DNA from: Crotophaga sulcirostris
Lineage: Eukaryota; Chordata; Aves; Cuculiformes; Crotophagidae
Length of the DNA: 64,000 bases
Direction of reading: 5' to 3'
Assembly (NCBI GenBank): GCA_013397455.1
Contig: VYZB01000388.1
Coordinates: 571,460-635,459 of the forward strand
The number at the start of each line of letters is the position of its first letter. The first letter of the stretch is position 1. Below are positions 22,714-34,878 of this stretch, piece by piece. The position numbers and the translations under genes were made by a program. The notes under the pieces are model-generated. The model was not told where the DNA came from and ran no database searches. It saw only the letters and a list, made by a program, of their open reading frames with translations.

Positions 22714-23450
22714 TGTTCTGGTTTGAGCTAAAGCAGAACTAGTTTTCTAACTTTTTAGCTAAGCCTCATCTAAGTAACTTCATTTTCTGAAAGTTAACTG
22801 CATGTTTTTCAGGCAGTGTTTTTCTCTACAAGTGATAACACAAGGCATTGGTATGCAGAAATGCCATTGCTTATACTTATTCCTATAGAAACCAAGGCTA
22901 TCCTCAAGCTGGTGGAGTGCTGTAAGTCAAAGAGGTGAAAAATAGTTGCATCTGCAGGGAGAGGTGGACAGGACAGATGACCCTGAAATGACCAACAGAG
23001 TATTCCATCCCACTCAGTATAAAACTGAGGGATCATGAGGGCCAGTCTCTCTTCCTTGATGGCCGATGTTCAGTGAGGACCTCATCTGTATTTTTTCCCC
23101 TGATCCCAAATCTGTGTGTTCCTGAATCCAGTTCCTGAGCTTAGCTCCCTCCTGCCACTGAGTCCAGCCCACGACCTTTTCCCATGGCTGCTCTGCAGCA
23201 TCTGTGATGAGTAGTCATGGGGGTGGGGGGTTCGTGGAATTTTGTATATTTGAATATATGTTATTATTTTCCTACTAATAGTATTTTCCTTATTATTACA
23301 ATTGTTTCATTACAGTTGTTGTCGTTTTAGTTTCCAACTCTCAAGTCTCTTTCTCTCATTTTCCTTTCCCTGGAGGGTGTGGGGGGGAACTGGGGCTATA
23401 ACTGCTCACATTTAGCGCCAATCGAGTTGGGCTGGGGCTAAACCCTTGCA
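22714..23450 (+). mobile_element. Solo LTR of avian ERVL-type endogenous retrovirus
   Basis: The element starts TGTTCTGGTTTGAGCTAAAG and ends GGCTGGGGCTAAACCCTTGC then A, giving TG...CA ends. These parallel the start and the '...ggctggggttaaaccacgaca' end of a common bird ERVL-type LTR. Internal landmarks are in the expected order: a TATA box (TATAAAA, 23018-23024) after a TATTCCATCCCA block, then a T-rich 3' part with TTAGTTTCCAACTCTCAAG and a G-run before the end. Flanking 5-mers TTTGG and CTTCG agree at only 3 of 5 bases, fitting an old insertion. No gag, pol or env sequence adjoins it, so it is a recombined solo LTR. Confidence 0.75.
23018..23024 (+). promoter_or_regulatory. LTR TATA box
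   Basis: TATAAAA sits in the middle of the solo LTR, where the retroviral U3/R boundary promoter is expected. Whether it still drives transcription is unknown. Confidence 0.5.
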
Positions 23451-25206
23451 CTTCGTTAACAAAGTTTTTACTGACTGACTGACCTTGTGTTTATAATAGC
23501 ATAAAAGTAGCACCTAAAAACCTCAGCCATATCAAACAGGCTTTCCCTCATACAAGAAAATTAATGAAGCTCAGTTCCCTACAGATCTGTGTCTCAGATA
23601 ATCTTATGGCGGCTCCTCTATTTACTTTTCAGTTACTCTCACGATATAGTGGATGTGATTAGTCCTTAGTCACTCTTGTCTCAACTGTTCTTTGGCATGT
23701 GTTGAGGTCTGAGTTTCAAGTTAAGCTTTTCAATGTCCTGTGGTACCAGCCATTGCCTATTATATTGCTGACAGCAGCCTCTGGTGATTCCTCAAGGGAG
23801 CACTCATGGTGTAGCTTTCTCCTCCATGGGAGCATTTCACAGGGTTTCTCTAGCCAGTGATCTACTTTAATTAAGCTGATAGGAACTTAACTATGTTTTA
23901 GACTCCTTCTGATAGTTTATCAAAAGTGATTCAGACTGGTCAGTCTCAAATAAGGAGGTACTGTCCAAGGGAGTGTTCAAGTCTCAAATCTCCCATGAGA
24001 CAAAAAAGTTCACAAAACAGGATAGCCTGGTGTGTGCCAACTCCAGCCTGTGACGGCTGTGACCAAGCCAGCACATATTTATTAGCTTGTAGAGAAGGGA
24101 CCTGGGCTTAGAAAAGAGAGAGATGAAGCTGAAACTGTTCAGGAATTGCACAGCAAGCACTACCTTTGCTCATGTCTTTGAGGGATACAGGATGCAGTAT
24201 TAGAATGACCAGATTTTAAAAATTAATATAAGCTCTGCTCCATTTGCCTTCAGCATAAGAGTAAGCACACAGGTAACCCAATGGACTTACAGCTATGATG
24301 TGCACGTTTTTTCCTACGTATGTCACCTTTATGTCTCAGACATCTTTGTTCTTCTGTAGGAGCATCTTACAGAGTGGCCCCACTGAGCAGTATTTTTCCC
24401 CAACAAGGGAAACAGGGCAGCAGGCAACTCACAAAAGGCTCACGTGTATGTGGATCAACCCCATTTTTCCAAGCTATTGATATGGCCACCTGTAAAGTGC
24501 CCAGGACAGACAAGAAGAGGTACCATTTCTAGGGGAAGACAAAATCCAGTCAAGGTCACCCTACTCTGGAACTGTATGGAAAGACAGCTTATTCCTGTCA
24601 AGGTTCACATTTGAGCAACATTGTAGGGCAGCAGCTGCCAGCGAGTGAACGGCAAGTGTAGACAAGGCTCAGAGTTAACTGCAGTCACAGACGCGTGGCC
24701 ATGGCAGCACAGAGATGGACCGCAGACAGGATGTGATGTTAACTGGACCCAGAAAGCTTTCTTTTGGCGTGAAACTGGAACAACAGCAGCAGGAATGCCT
24801 AGAGCCTGAAAGAACAGGGAGGAGGAGAGTCTGCCTGCTACCCTACATGGGCCATGCATTAAGATGGAAGCCACGTGCAGCACAGAGCAAGGGAGAAGGA
24901 AGACTCTAAAGCCACACACTGTGCCCCTGGCTCAGCAAGCAACTCCATGGCTGCAAACAGCATTGGCACAACTCAAGACTTGCTGTGTATTTCGCCTTGC
25001 ATATTTTTTGGGCGCAGCAGCACTACTGGAATGGGCACAAATTCCCATTGCAAAACCTACTTCACTGAATAGCAGAAGCACTCAGGCAGAGGAAATGCTA
25101 TTTCCCACTTGCACTGCAGTATTTCCCCGTGGCCTTTGAGTGACATCATCCTGGCATTCTCCTCTAAAAGCAGGTAGTTCCAGGCATTGACTGATGGTAG
25201 GAAACA
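23451..25206. other. Unique noncoding stretch, nothing recognised
   Basis: No repeat, RNA gene or convincing exon is visible between the LTR and the next MIR relic. Confidence 0.45.
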
Positions 25207-25340
25207 AATTATCATCTCCCATGAAAAGATAAGGAAAGAGAACAGGATTAGGTGTCTTACCCAAGGGCCATGAGAAGAAATGGGGTCAAATTCAGAATTA
25301 GAGCCAAGGTGCTCTAACAATAAGCTACAAGCTATAGGTT
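25207..25340 (-). mobile_element. MIR SINE relic, antisense
   Basis: The plus strand reads as an inverted MIR: ATTATCATCTCCCATGAAAA, GATAAGGAAAGAG (compare 'gatgaggaaactgaggc'), GGTGTCTTACCCAAGGGCCA (compare 'gtgacttgcccaaggtca'), then TTCAGAATTAGAGCC and GGTGCTCTAAC (compare 'gtgctcttaacc'). It is strongly diverged, similar to the other two MIR relics. Confidence 0.7.
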
Positions 25341-28300
25341 TGCACACTCTCTAGCACAATGTGGCTGTAATCCTGCTGAGGCCTCCAGGCAGCACTGCAA
25401 TATGCATCATCATAATAATGAGTTTCTAATCCCAATCAAATGCCCAACCCAGTAGGCACCGCCTGACTCACAGAAAGGATTAGCTGACAGATTGTAAACA
25501 ATAGTTGCAGGAGTCACTGGGCCCATTATGCAATCCTTTTATGCTGAATATACAAAAATAGCTGAGAAAATTAGGAGGTTTTGCTGAGAACATAAGTAAC
25601 CAAGATTCTCAAATGCAGGTAATGGGTATTTTCATTCTTCAGCCCTAGGGATCAATATCACTGCACACCATTCCTAACTCTTGAATCAACCAGATTAACA
25701 AGGACAGGGACTCATGTTTGTACTATGAGAAAATAAAGACAAGCTGCTTACAAGATGATCCTCTGAAACATCCAGACTGTGCCTGCCTCTTCTCATGAAT
25801 AGGTCCTACTTTCTTTCATCACAGAAGTGCCTCTGTCATAAGCCAGAATGTGTGGGAGAAGCAGGGGGTGCATGGGAAAAATCAACATAAATTAGAGAAA
25901 TTAACGCTTCTTTATGAGAATGAAAAAATTGGAGATCAGAAAGATGTTTTTCTGTTAAAATGCATGCTGCTAGCCTAGAATTTAATTCCAGAAATAGTTG
26001 AGAGCTGGCATCTAGGAGACAGAATTGCTTGCGTTATCATAACTCAAGAGGAACTTGTCTGAGGACAGAAAGCTTGGCTCAGCCACCAACAGCCATATTA
26101 GAGACCACACTCAGTCTAATCACTCTGTCTAATCACTGTGCTGAATCACAAGTTTCACTGAGCTTGGGCTTCATCGTTCACCTTGCAACGGAGCTGCTTA
26201 AACCATCGCTAACTTGAGTTAGAGGGGGAACGTAATAAAAAGGAGTCAGTTAGGGACAGTTTTCAGATCACACTTTAAGTTAATGATGAAGAAAAAAACC
26301 CAACATTGATAAACTATCATTTTTTAAATTAATTTTCTTCAGTATTCAGCCTTTATAATTTATGTTTTCATGTAATCCATTTCTTATTTCACCACCCCTT
26401 CCATAAGAAAAACAAGATAGAGAATAATAAATCAGACCTAACATTTGCCAATCTGGATTCTTTGGTAGAGACAAAACAAGCTCTCAGAAAGAAGGGTAGT
26501 TGCTAACCTTGTCAGCAGGCATAAAGAAAATCAAGCAGAATTATGCGTGCTAATTTTGTTATCTTTCTGAGGCTTGTGAGCTTGAAAATCCTCAGGGATT
26601 TTCTGAAATGCTCGCTCTCTCTCATTTCCAAATAGGAAGCGTGCTCCATGCACGCTCCTCAGATGAACAGCAATTAACAGTGAAACAACAATTATGATAA
26701 ATGATCAACAGTAATAAAACAACAATGGAAGGAGCAGACCTCTCCACCTGCCTTTGTGCACCATCGCAGCCGACTTCTCTTTTTTTTTGGCCAGCCAAAG
26801 GCAAAGGACTTTTGCTATTGACTTCAGCAACAGCAGGCCAGGCGCAAAGTGGAGCTAAATGAAAGGGATTTTAGTACCACGAGCTGGGACCTGTCAAAGA
26901 GCCCTTTAAGCTTTGCACGTTGGGTGGCAGTGGAGCTGATGGCAGCAATGAGCACTTTGTTGGTCACATAGTTGAGGCCACACCTGTCGGATGTGCACAG
27001 GGGCTATTGCCTCATGTGGGCATCTTTGGCCGCCTCTGATCCACAGGTCAGCCCATGAACAATAAGGAAGATATTAAACCAGATGTATACTGCCAAGATG
27101 TTAAAGGAAAGGAAAGACAGTGGTGCACTCCCGATCTGGGAAAACTCCTCTGGCACTCTTCAGAGTGGACTAGTTTAGCTATTACTAATGCAATTAAACT
27201 GCAACACTGCTTACAGTTACAATGTGCTGAACTGAATGTCCCTCTTGCAGGAATGATTCAATTTACCCTTCTCCTCAAGCTCCCATTTTCAGTTTGCTCA
27301 CATGCTTCACGGAGCTGTCTAGTCTTGGTGGGTTTCTAATTATGGAAGTTGAACATGAGAAAGGGGTATACCAAGCTAGGGACTGTTGTATAAAATAAGC
27401 TTACCTTTTGCATAATGGAGAAAACAGCTATAGAACCATTGGACCAAGGAGTTGTTTAAGATCTAGTTGTTGGCTCTACCTGACCCATGTTAAAACCTGC
27501 TCTCTGTGAGTCCAGTGCAAAGTCTCCAATTGGCTCCAAGTAAGGCCAAAGGACACACAGGTGACCAAGAATGCCAAAAGAAAGCCTCAGGGCTGTTCAT
27601 AAAGACCTGGAAGTAACAAGCCTGAAGTAATAAGAGCAACTGAATATGCTGTAAGTATCTATCTGACCTACAGATCATTATTCTAAATATAAGAGCATGG
27701 GAATTATGAAGGAATTATTTTATTAACTGTGGGATTTAGCAATTACTTTCTTTGTTTCATACTACAGCTGAAGGTGATCTAGTCACACATGAAAGCAGAG
27801 AGGTTACTCCTCACATGTAGTGGTGCCCTGACACAACGTGTGCTTTGACCATACTTCTCCACATAGGAGCATCCAGCAGCCCATCCTTTTTTTGGAGTGG
27901 AGCTGAAGGCTGTAGCTGACTGAGCAGCTAATTATTCCTTTTACCCTTTTTCTTTCCATGCACCTTATTTCCAGGTGGGCAATAATCTGGATTAATTTTG
28001 TAATTGCTAGGGTATATTTGTAATGGAGAAAAATCAGATACATCCGTACTTGTTCAGTAAAGCAGAAGAAATTTAAGAAACAAAACAGGGCCCAGTGATA
28101 GGAAAAAGCAAATATTCGGCTCTGAAGCTCTGATCACAAGGCTGCAGAAAGTCAAAGAATGTGAAATAAGGCTCAGAAAAAATGGTCCCTGAGCAAGGCA
28201 GAAGAATAAGACAAACCCCAAGGCTTTGCCAGTTCACCACATGAGGAAATTCCTTCCTATCCCAAACATAGCCAGAGATTCAGCAGCATGTCTGGGAGCA

Positions 28301-31300
28301 AATATCATTAGGGCTGATCTAGCTTGTTTTTATCCAGGCGTGACACTGGCACTCAAAAGATGATGTTGAGTTTTGATCTTGCCATTCAATATTACATAAG
28401 GAATCTCCCACGGCAAAAAATTCCAAATAGCAATTAACCTTTTAGGGCAAAAGCCAGACTTTCCAAGTGTTTGATCTAAATTCAGTTATTTTTTAATTTC
28501 CAGAAGTGTCTTTTTTTCTTCCTGTTGGTACTTAGTTCACATAGATTCCTGTGCAGGTCCTGAAGATCTCCTGAAGACACATAAACTCCTACACAGAGAC
28601 CTGAGGTCCAGTAGGGGTTAACACATTTAAGCTGTGAAAACATGTTTCTGTAAGTGGCAGTACAGCTATGTAGAAATCTTGAATATGAAGCAATTTCACA
28701 TACAAGGAATGTCTTGTGGTTCTTGTTGGAGTCAGGTTGCTCTTTTAATTTCCATCCTTGGGGTGGTAAGCGGCTGCTCTTTGGGAGGGAGGGCAGCATG
28801 GGGCCATTACCAGATGATCCTCCTGGGAAGGGGCTGAGCACATTGGATTTCAAGGGGTCCAACTGGAGTTGAGGATACTCAGCACTACAAAAGATCTGGC
28901 CTTTTGAATGCTTTTCACTGCTGCAGGCCGGAACAATTAAATTCAGGGGATATCTTGTTTATGTACTGATGTCTTCCCTTTCCAGGCATTTCATGATAAA
29001 TCCTTATAACGGTCACATAAACTGCTCCTAATCTGATTTGGCAAGCTGGCCCAACGATCCCTGCTTCTGATTAAACGTGGTTCCTTCTTCACTTGCTGAA
29101 CCCTCTCTCCAGATAGGCCATCACACAGAAGCAGTGAACAGCAGACCCAATGGATCACTTATAGGTGCCAAATGTGGTCATCTAGCGGCACTCAGCACAA
29201 ACTGACTTCACTGGCAGCAGCGTTCTGCTGCCTACCTCTCTGGATTCACCTTTGAAGACAGATGAAGAGAGTATTTCTGGAAGCACAGGGTATCCTAGAA
29301 GTGTGGGATCAGTGACCCAGGTCAGATATTCAGCCTTGGTAATCATGAGGTGAAAAACTGGGCTCTGCTCTACTAAATTAAACAACAAAGCAGCAACCCT
29401 GGAGAAAAACATGCAGCATTTTTCAGTCGTCTTGCAGTTCATTACACAGCCTGGCACTGTTCTGTGTAACACAGCTCTTCCCAAACAAAAGCTGTGCCAA
29501 GACATAGTTGAAGGAAGACAGTCCAAAACAGCATTTTGGGGTAAAACACTACAGACATTGCAATAATCCAAAACCTAAGCAATAGATGGTCAGAATGAAA
29601 GATGAACTGAGAAATAACACAATCTTAGCTGAGCATGGAAATAAATAGTTACTGCAAACAAACTATCTTTCCTCTGCTTTAAGGTGATTCAGTATCATGA
29701 CCATGAAACAAAACTACAACTACAAGCATGTAAGTAGGATCAGAGTGTTATAGTCTGTTTATCTTAAGAATTAACCTTAACAATTAATGTTTAAGGTGTA
29801 AAAATTATAAAAGCAGAGTCCAAACGCTAGCCAGTAGGACAAAATTACATGACTCTAGAATATATTTGCAACATGCTTAGACAAGCCTCTTCTCCCTCTC
29901 CCTGTTCTATTGCCTGAGCTAAGGTATAAATATTTTTCTGATTAAAGAATAAAATATACTGGCGCGTGGTGGGAAGAAACTGGATTCTGATTAAGTCCTT
30001 AGGAAACAAAAAAATATGGGTGAAAAAAAAAATTCTGCTTCCTCATATCTTTTATTCTATTCTTGATCATAAATTTAAGATTCGAAAATTTGTATAAGCA
30101 ACCAATCCCTCATCACATGAACTATCTAAACAATGAGGACAGGTGGAAAGCAGAGTGCAAGACCCAGCCTCTGCATCTTATTTTAGGAGCAACTCCCCTC
30201 TGTGGAGTTGTCTGGTAGCTGCTTGCAAAGAGGTGTCAGCGGGAAAACACATCCCCAGTGACGGCATTGGTGCCATGGCCAGCAGGAGTGCAAGGAGAGG
30301 AATAAGAGAGAAACATCAGTACCTGAACTGCAAGAGCGCATGCAATGCTGTTTCTTCTTAAGTCCTCAGTGCACATTGCAACAGCGGCTCCTTAAAACCA
30401 GACCTGCTGAAAGAGCCACAGCTCCCTTGCTCTTTTTGCTGCAATGCCTTTTAGCCAAACTCCCACATGCACTGAGCTTCTGTCCTTCTCAATGTTTTCT
30501 TTAGGCACCAAACCTGCCAGAGCTGGGAGAAGGAACAAATGCTATAGCAAAAAATGCTGATCACACATCTGCAACAACATGGCTGACATCAGTGATGCTG
30601 AATCTGCTTGCTGTGTACCCAGTTAGCCTCCTGTGAGACCTCCACGTCACATTTAGGATACTGTCCAACTTCAGCTTATCTTCTTTGTTTCATTGTGGAG
30701 AGCAGTGGAATTTAAGATGTGAGAATACTGCAAGCCTAGTACACTGCAAACATCATCCAGCATCTCTCTGCATCACTATACCCCTGGAGTTCAAGTATAG
30801 GACAAGTTCTTCCCAACCTATGGAATTCTTCAATGTTTTTTCCGTCTTTAGACAGAAAAACATGCAGAGCTGAGTGTTTCGGTATATGCTAAGACACAAA
30901 GTACAACAGATTATATTTACTTAATTGCTGCTCAAGGGTCCATGCATTCCTCTTTAGTCCCATGTCATCCTTAGGAGTCAGCCTGCTTTGTTCCTTCCAA
31001 GGCTACAAGCATCAATCAAATCCTGGTCTCTCATACACGTTTCCTTCCTGGCATCATCTGATGCAGGACCGGTGCAAAGTCCTTAGATGCTTCTATGCAG
31101 TTTAACAATCCAGGGGGGGGAAAAAATCAACAGGGGGGAGTGCAAAGGCTTTTAAAAACCTATTCCTAACCAAAAGCAAGTCACTTATAGATTACAACAA
31201 AGAGATCCATAAAAAGGCAGACAACTGAGCACATCTTTACCATTGCCAGGCACACATGCTGCCAACAGGTCCCTGGTATTTGCAGGAAACTCAGGGACTC

Positions 31301-34300
31301 CAGGCCCCCAACTTCTGTCTCTTGCTCCAGAGAGTTGGCAGAGAGCATTTCTCTTTAAAACGGTCAGCCCATGGCACTTCTGCCCATTCCCCTTGTACTA
31401 GGATTTTCCATGTGCTGGTCCTCAAGGGAAATGCTGACAGAGCTATTTTGAGTCAATGACTATCCATTGCTGCCAGGGCTCTGCCAGGGTGGAGTTTCTC
31501 AAGGTTGATGTGTCTTGCTTCAGTGTCCAAGACTGAAGTGGTTTCCCGCTGCCAAAAACCTCACAATATTCACCGGAACAAAAATGAATTCATAGGCTGC
31601 CACTAATGCTCTTAAAACCCTCAGTGCCTTTCCAACTTAGGAAATGGAAAAGACGGGAGTTCTCAGAATCTGCCTTCCCTATATAGGGCAGGCATCATAC
31701 AAATTGTACTTTACTGGTCTGGGCTTTAAAACATTTATTCTTCTAAGTTGAAACCATAGGAGCTTTTCACGTGTATCATCGGACAACAGTTCCCAATCAA
31801 AGGTGCATTCCCACGAGACTCCCCCAAATCTTGCTGTGTGTACCCAAGGTGGGATGCATCTGCAGAGCATGCGTGCTACAAGTACAAAATAGTGGAAAAA
31901 CCCTGTGAAGGAAAAGTTAGTCTCCTGTTTATATTTAGAGCTAGTATTTCATGTAAGCTGTGATGTTACAAAGTCATGCTTGTATAGTGTTATAAAGCCA
32001 TTTCTCCTTGCCCCTTTGTATACAGCTTGACAGAAGCAAGAGAAAGTCTCTGACACACACTGATGAAATGAGCTATCTGGTTACAGAGCTGAAATGTTTG
32101 GAAAGGACACAAGAGAGAGCAGAATCTGTTGCATTTGAGAAAAGGGGATTTGATTTCTAAACTATCCACACGTGGCAATGAACAACCTTGTCTCTGCCCT
32201 CTGGTGACAGCCTGCAGGCACCGTGCAATTATGATTAAAGCCTTTTATTGTTTCTGTCCCAGATTAGATTAGGTTGGTATTTAAAGACACAATTTTCTCA
32301 TTGCGTTGTCACACCAGGAGAGAGACATGGCTGTCTGTGTACTTTTACTGGGGATCAAAAAATAAATCTGAAGGCTTTGAGGTAAACATGGCGGGCATGA
32401 CTCCTAACTTCCAGGAAGAACAGGAGAAGTAATAATGGTGCTTCTAGATTATTATTATTTAAATTAATTCTTACTTTCCAGTTTAATTGGGAAAACAATT
32501 TGAACGACTTCACAAGGCTGCTAAAGCAAGGCAGGGAAGAGAAGGCCACTGTGCTGTATTTCTAGTGCTGCCTACAGTGGAGGTCCTCTCCCTCTCTCTG
32601 GCCACAGCATCCTTGCTCCCCAAATCAAGGCCCCTTCTGCACACAGCCATGCCAGGCAGCTTCTTACACCACAGGTTTAGGATGTTTGTCAAGAATAAAT
32701 CTTAACATGCAGCACTTAAAGCTCTGAGATTTATGGATCAATTTTTTAATGGCAAGACCTATCGTTGGAGGAGATGATGACCTACACAAGGATCATTAAG
32801 TTATGCACCCTTCATTATATAAAACAATATCTCAGCTACTGGTGTTAACATAATTATGATTCTATAAAAATAGTATCTCACTTGACAGCCACGATGACAA
32901 AATGTGTAGGCACACGAACCAGAGTGGGTTTGTGACATGGTAAGTGACCCATTGATACAGAGTCACCACCCTTCTGGCCAGCAGCATGTCTGTGTGACAA
33001 TGTAATCTCTGACACAGACATTGCACGGGGTCTCCAAATCACGCCTCATATGTCTTGTGATGGATTTATCCAATCACCATCAGTCTCTGGCAAGCCTTGC
33101 CTTTTTGCTGCTAGTTTCAATGTACCATTTTAAAGGTCAACATCAATTTGTCTTACAAACTAATTTCACTAATCTTTTTACATTTCACACCACTCATCTT
33201 AGAGCAACAGTTTGCTCATTCGTCTCTGGCAGCCCTCAGGCATCAAGGGAAGACAGCATAGACCACTGTAAGAGCAGCAATGCCTTTCCCTCCTTCAGAG
33301 GACACCCTTGCTGGATGGGGCTAGTCTCAAAGCCATCCCCAGTCCCTGGGAGCTAAGCACACACCTGCTCAGCAAGCTGAGCTCCCCCATCACCTCTTGA
33401 AGCTGCACCCCTTGGCACGGAAAGCCTTTATGTTCCCTAGGCCAACAAGAGGGCAGAAATGGGGCTCCAGCCCTTGTTGCTGTGAATACTCGATATGAAA
33501 TATGTAACTATTGCAGGAATACAGACTGAAACCAACAACTCCACTCCTCTTTGCCTTAGATGGGAGGGCATCTCAATCCTCAGACTAGGAATTTGGTTTT
33601 TTTCCTGTGAGTCATAGGAAAAACGGTAGTATTTGTGTAAAGTAAGACAAGTTTGGCTGGAGGACTGGCCTAAGACAAGTTTGGCTGGAGGACTGGCCTA
33701 TAGCAGGGTAAGGAAGAGTTCCATTTTGGAAGTTGGAGATGGGGATTCAGCAGCTCAGAGGTAGAGGAAAAAACAGAGCCCAAGTCTTGCATTCTCTAGG
33801 AAAACTCTTTCAGGGATGGCCATCAAGAAAAGCCCAACACGATGCCAGCCATAAGTTATGAATCCGAAGCAGAAGTGCCTGTGGCAGCCTGGTTGGGTAC
33901 CAAACTCCCTACCCATCGCTTTGTCTGTGCATGATATGACAGCTGTCTTGCAAGCTCTCCATGCATGACTTTGGAGCTCCCTTCCTCAGGCACCTAATGT
34001 TTTCCTCAGCCCCTGCTAGGGTGTCTCTGGCCATGGGGTACTGATCCATATGCAGGGCTGGGTGCAAGCCTCCATGCCAGCACGCAGCCACAAAGCTTGC
34101 GAGATCAACAGCGCTGTCTTGAGTAAACTGCCACACAATCCCACACTTGCCTGTATGTTTTTCTCATTACAGATGTTTGAATTATGTCAAACCAATTAGC
34201 TGTACGGTGGAAGATGACTTTAGTTTTGACATCACAAATGGCTTCACCTAAGACTTATCTAAGCTGCTGACTTGACCAGGTTTTAACCTGCTATAATTAC

Positions 34301-34386
34301 AGTAATTAAATGTAATTGTTAATAACTAGGATGTTCACAACCTAATATTTTTCAGGGTCACCTGGGCCTGAGATTGCATTTTTATT
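25341..34386. other. Long repeat-poor unique stretch
   Basis: Nine kilobases with no recognised mobile element or gene. The part at 25.37-25.60 kb has the look of a conserved noncoding element, with dense TAAT and CCAAT-like motifs and no repeat features. G-runs occur at about 31.11-31.14 kb. The only clear structure is the 28-bp tandem duplication at 33.64 kb. Confidence 0.4.
33643..33698. repeat. Exact 28-bp tandem duplication
   Basis: A 28-base unit beginning TAAGACAAGTTTGG and ending GGACTGGCC occurs twice with no mismatch (33643-33670 and 33671-33698). Perfect identity points to a recent duplication, or to an assembly error. Confidence 0.95.
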
Positions 34387-34394
34387 ATATAGAA

Positions 34395-34596
34395 CATGGG
34401 TGTCAAACTCACAGCGCATGGGCCGAATCCAGCCCTCCACCTTGTTTTATCCAGCCCAGCACCTTGTTTCTACCCAGCAGCAGCACCGAGCTCCTTGCCC
34501 CGCACTCCTGCCAGCACTGGCCATGTGTGCAGTGTGTGACGCGCGTTACGCTGCATGAGTAGGAGAACGGCAGGAGCTGTGAGTTTAACACCCCTG
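34395..34596 (+). mobile_element. Non-autonomous hAT-type DNA transposon (MITE)
   Basis: The left end CATGGGTGTCAAACTCACAG and the inverted right end CAGGGGTGTTAAACTCACAG match at 18 of 20 positions, and similarity continues for a few more bases. The flanks ATATAGAA (34387-34394) and ATATAGAG (34597-34604) form an 8-bp target duplication with one mismatch. An 8-bp duplication and CAGGGGTGTCAAACT-type ends are typical of hAT elements of the Charlie kind. The 202-bp element contains a GGGCCGAATCCAGCC block, common just inside such ends, and has no transposase coding capacity. Confidence 0.88.
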
Positions 34597-34844
34597 ATAT
34601 AGAGACTGTGAGGTATCTGCGCTACTCTGATATCAAGAACTCATAGTGAGAGATTTGACACAGGTGCTAACTTTCCTAAAGGGATAAACACATAACTATT
34701 TTAAATTCCGAGCTAATTAAAGGATACACTTGCAAATTCTCAAAAATAGTCCTGTTTATACTCAGTGAGTAAGTGTGGCAAAATTTGTAGAGGACAAACT
34801 GTATTTTTCATACAAATACATTATGAACCCCAGCCTTATGTACA

Positions 34845-34878
34845 AACTAGAACTCAATTATAACTAGAACTGAATTAT
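34845..34878. repeat. 17-bp tandem duplication
   Basis: AACTAGAACTCAATTAT is followed directly by AACTAGAACTGAATTAT, differing at one base. Confidence 0.85.
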
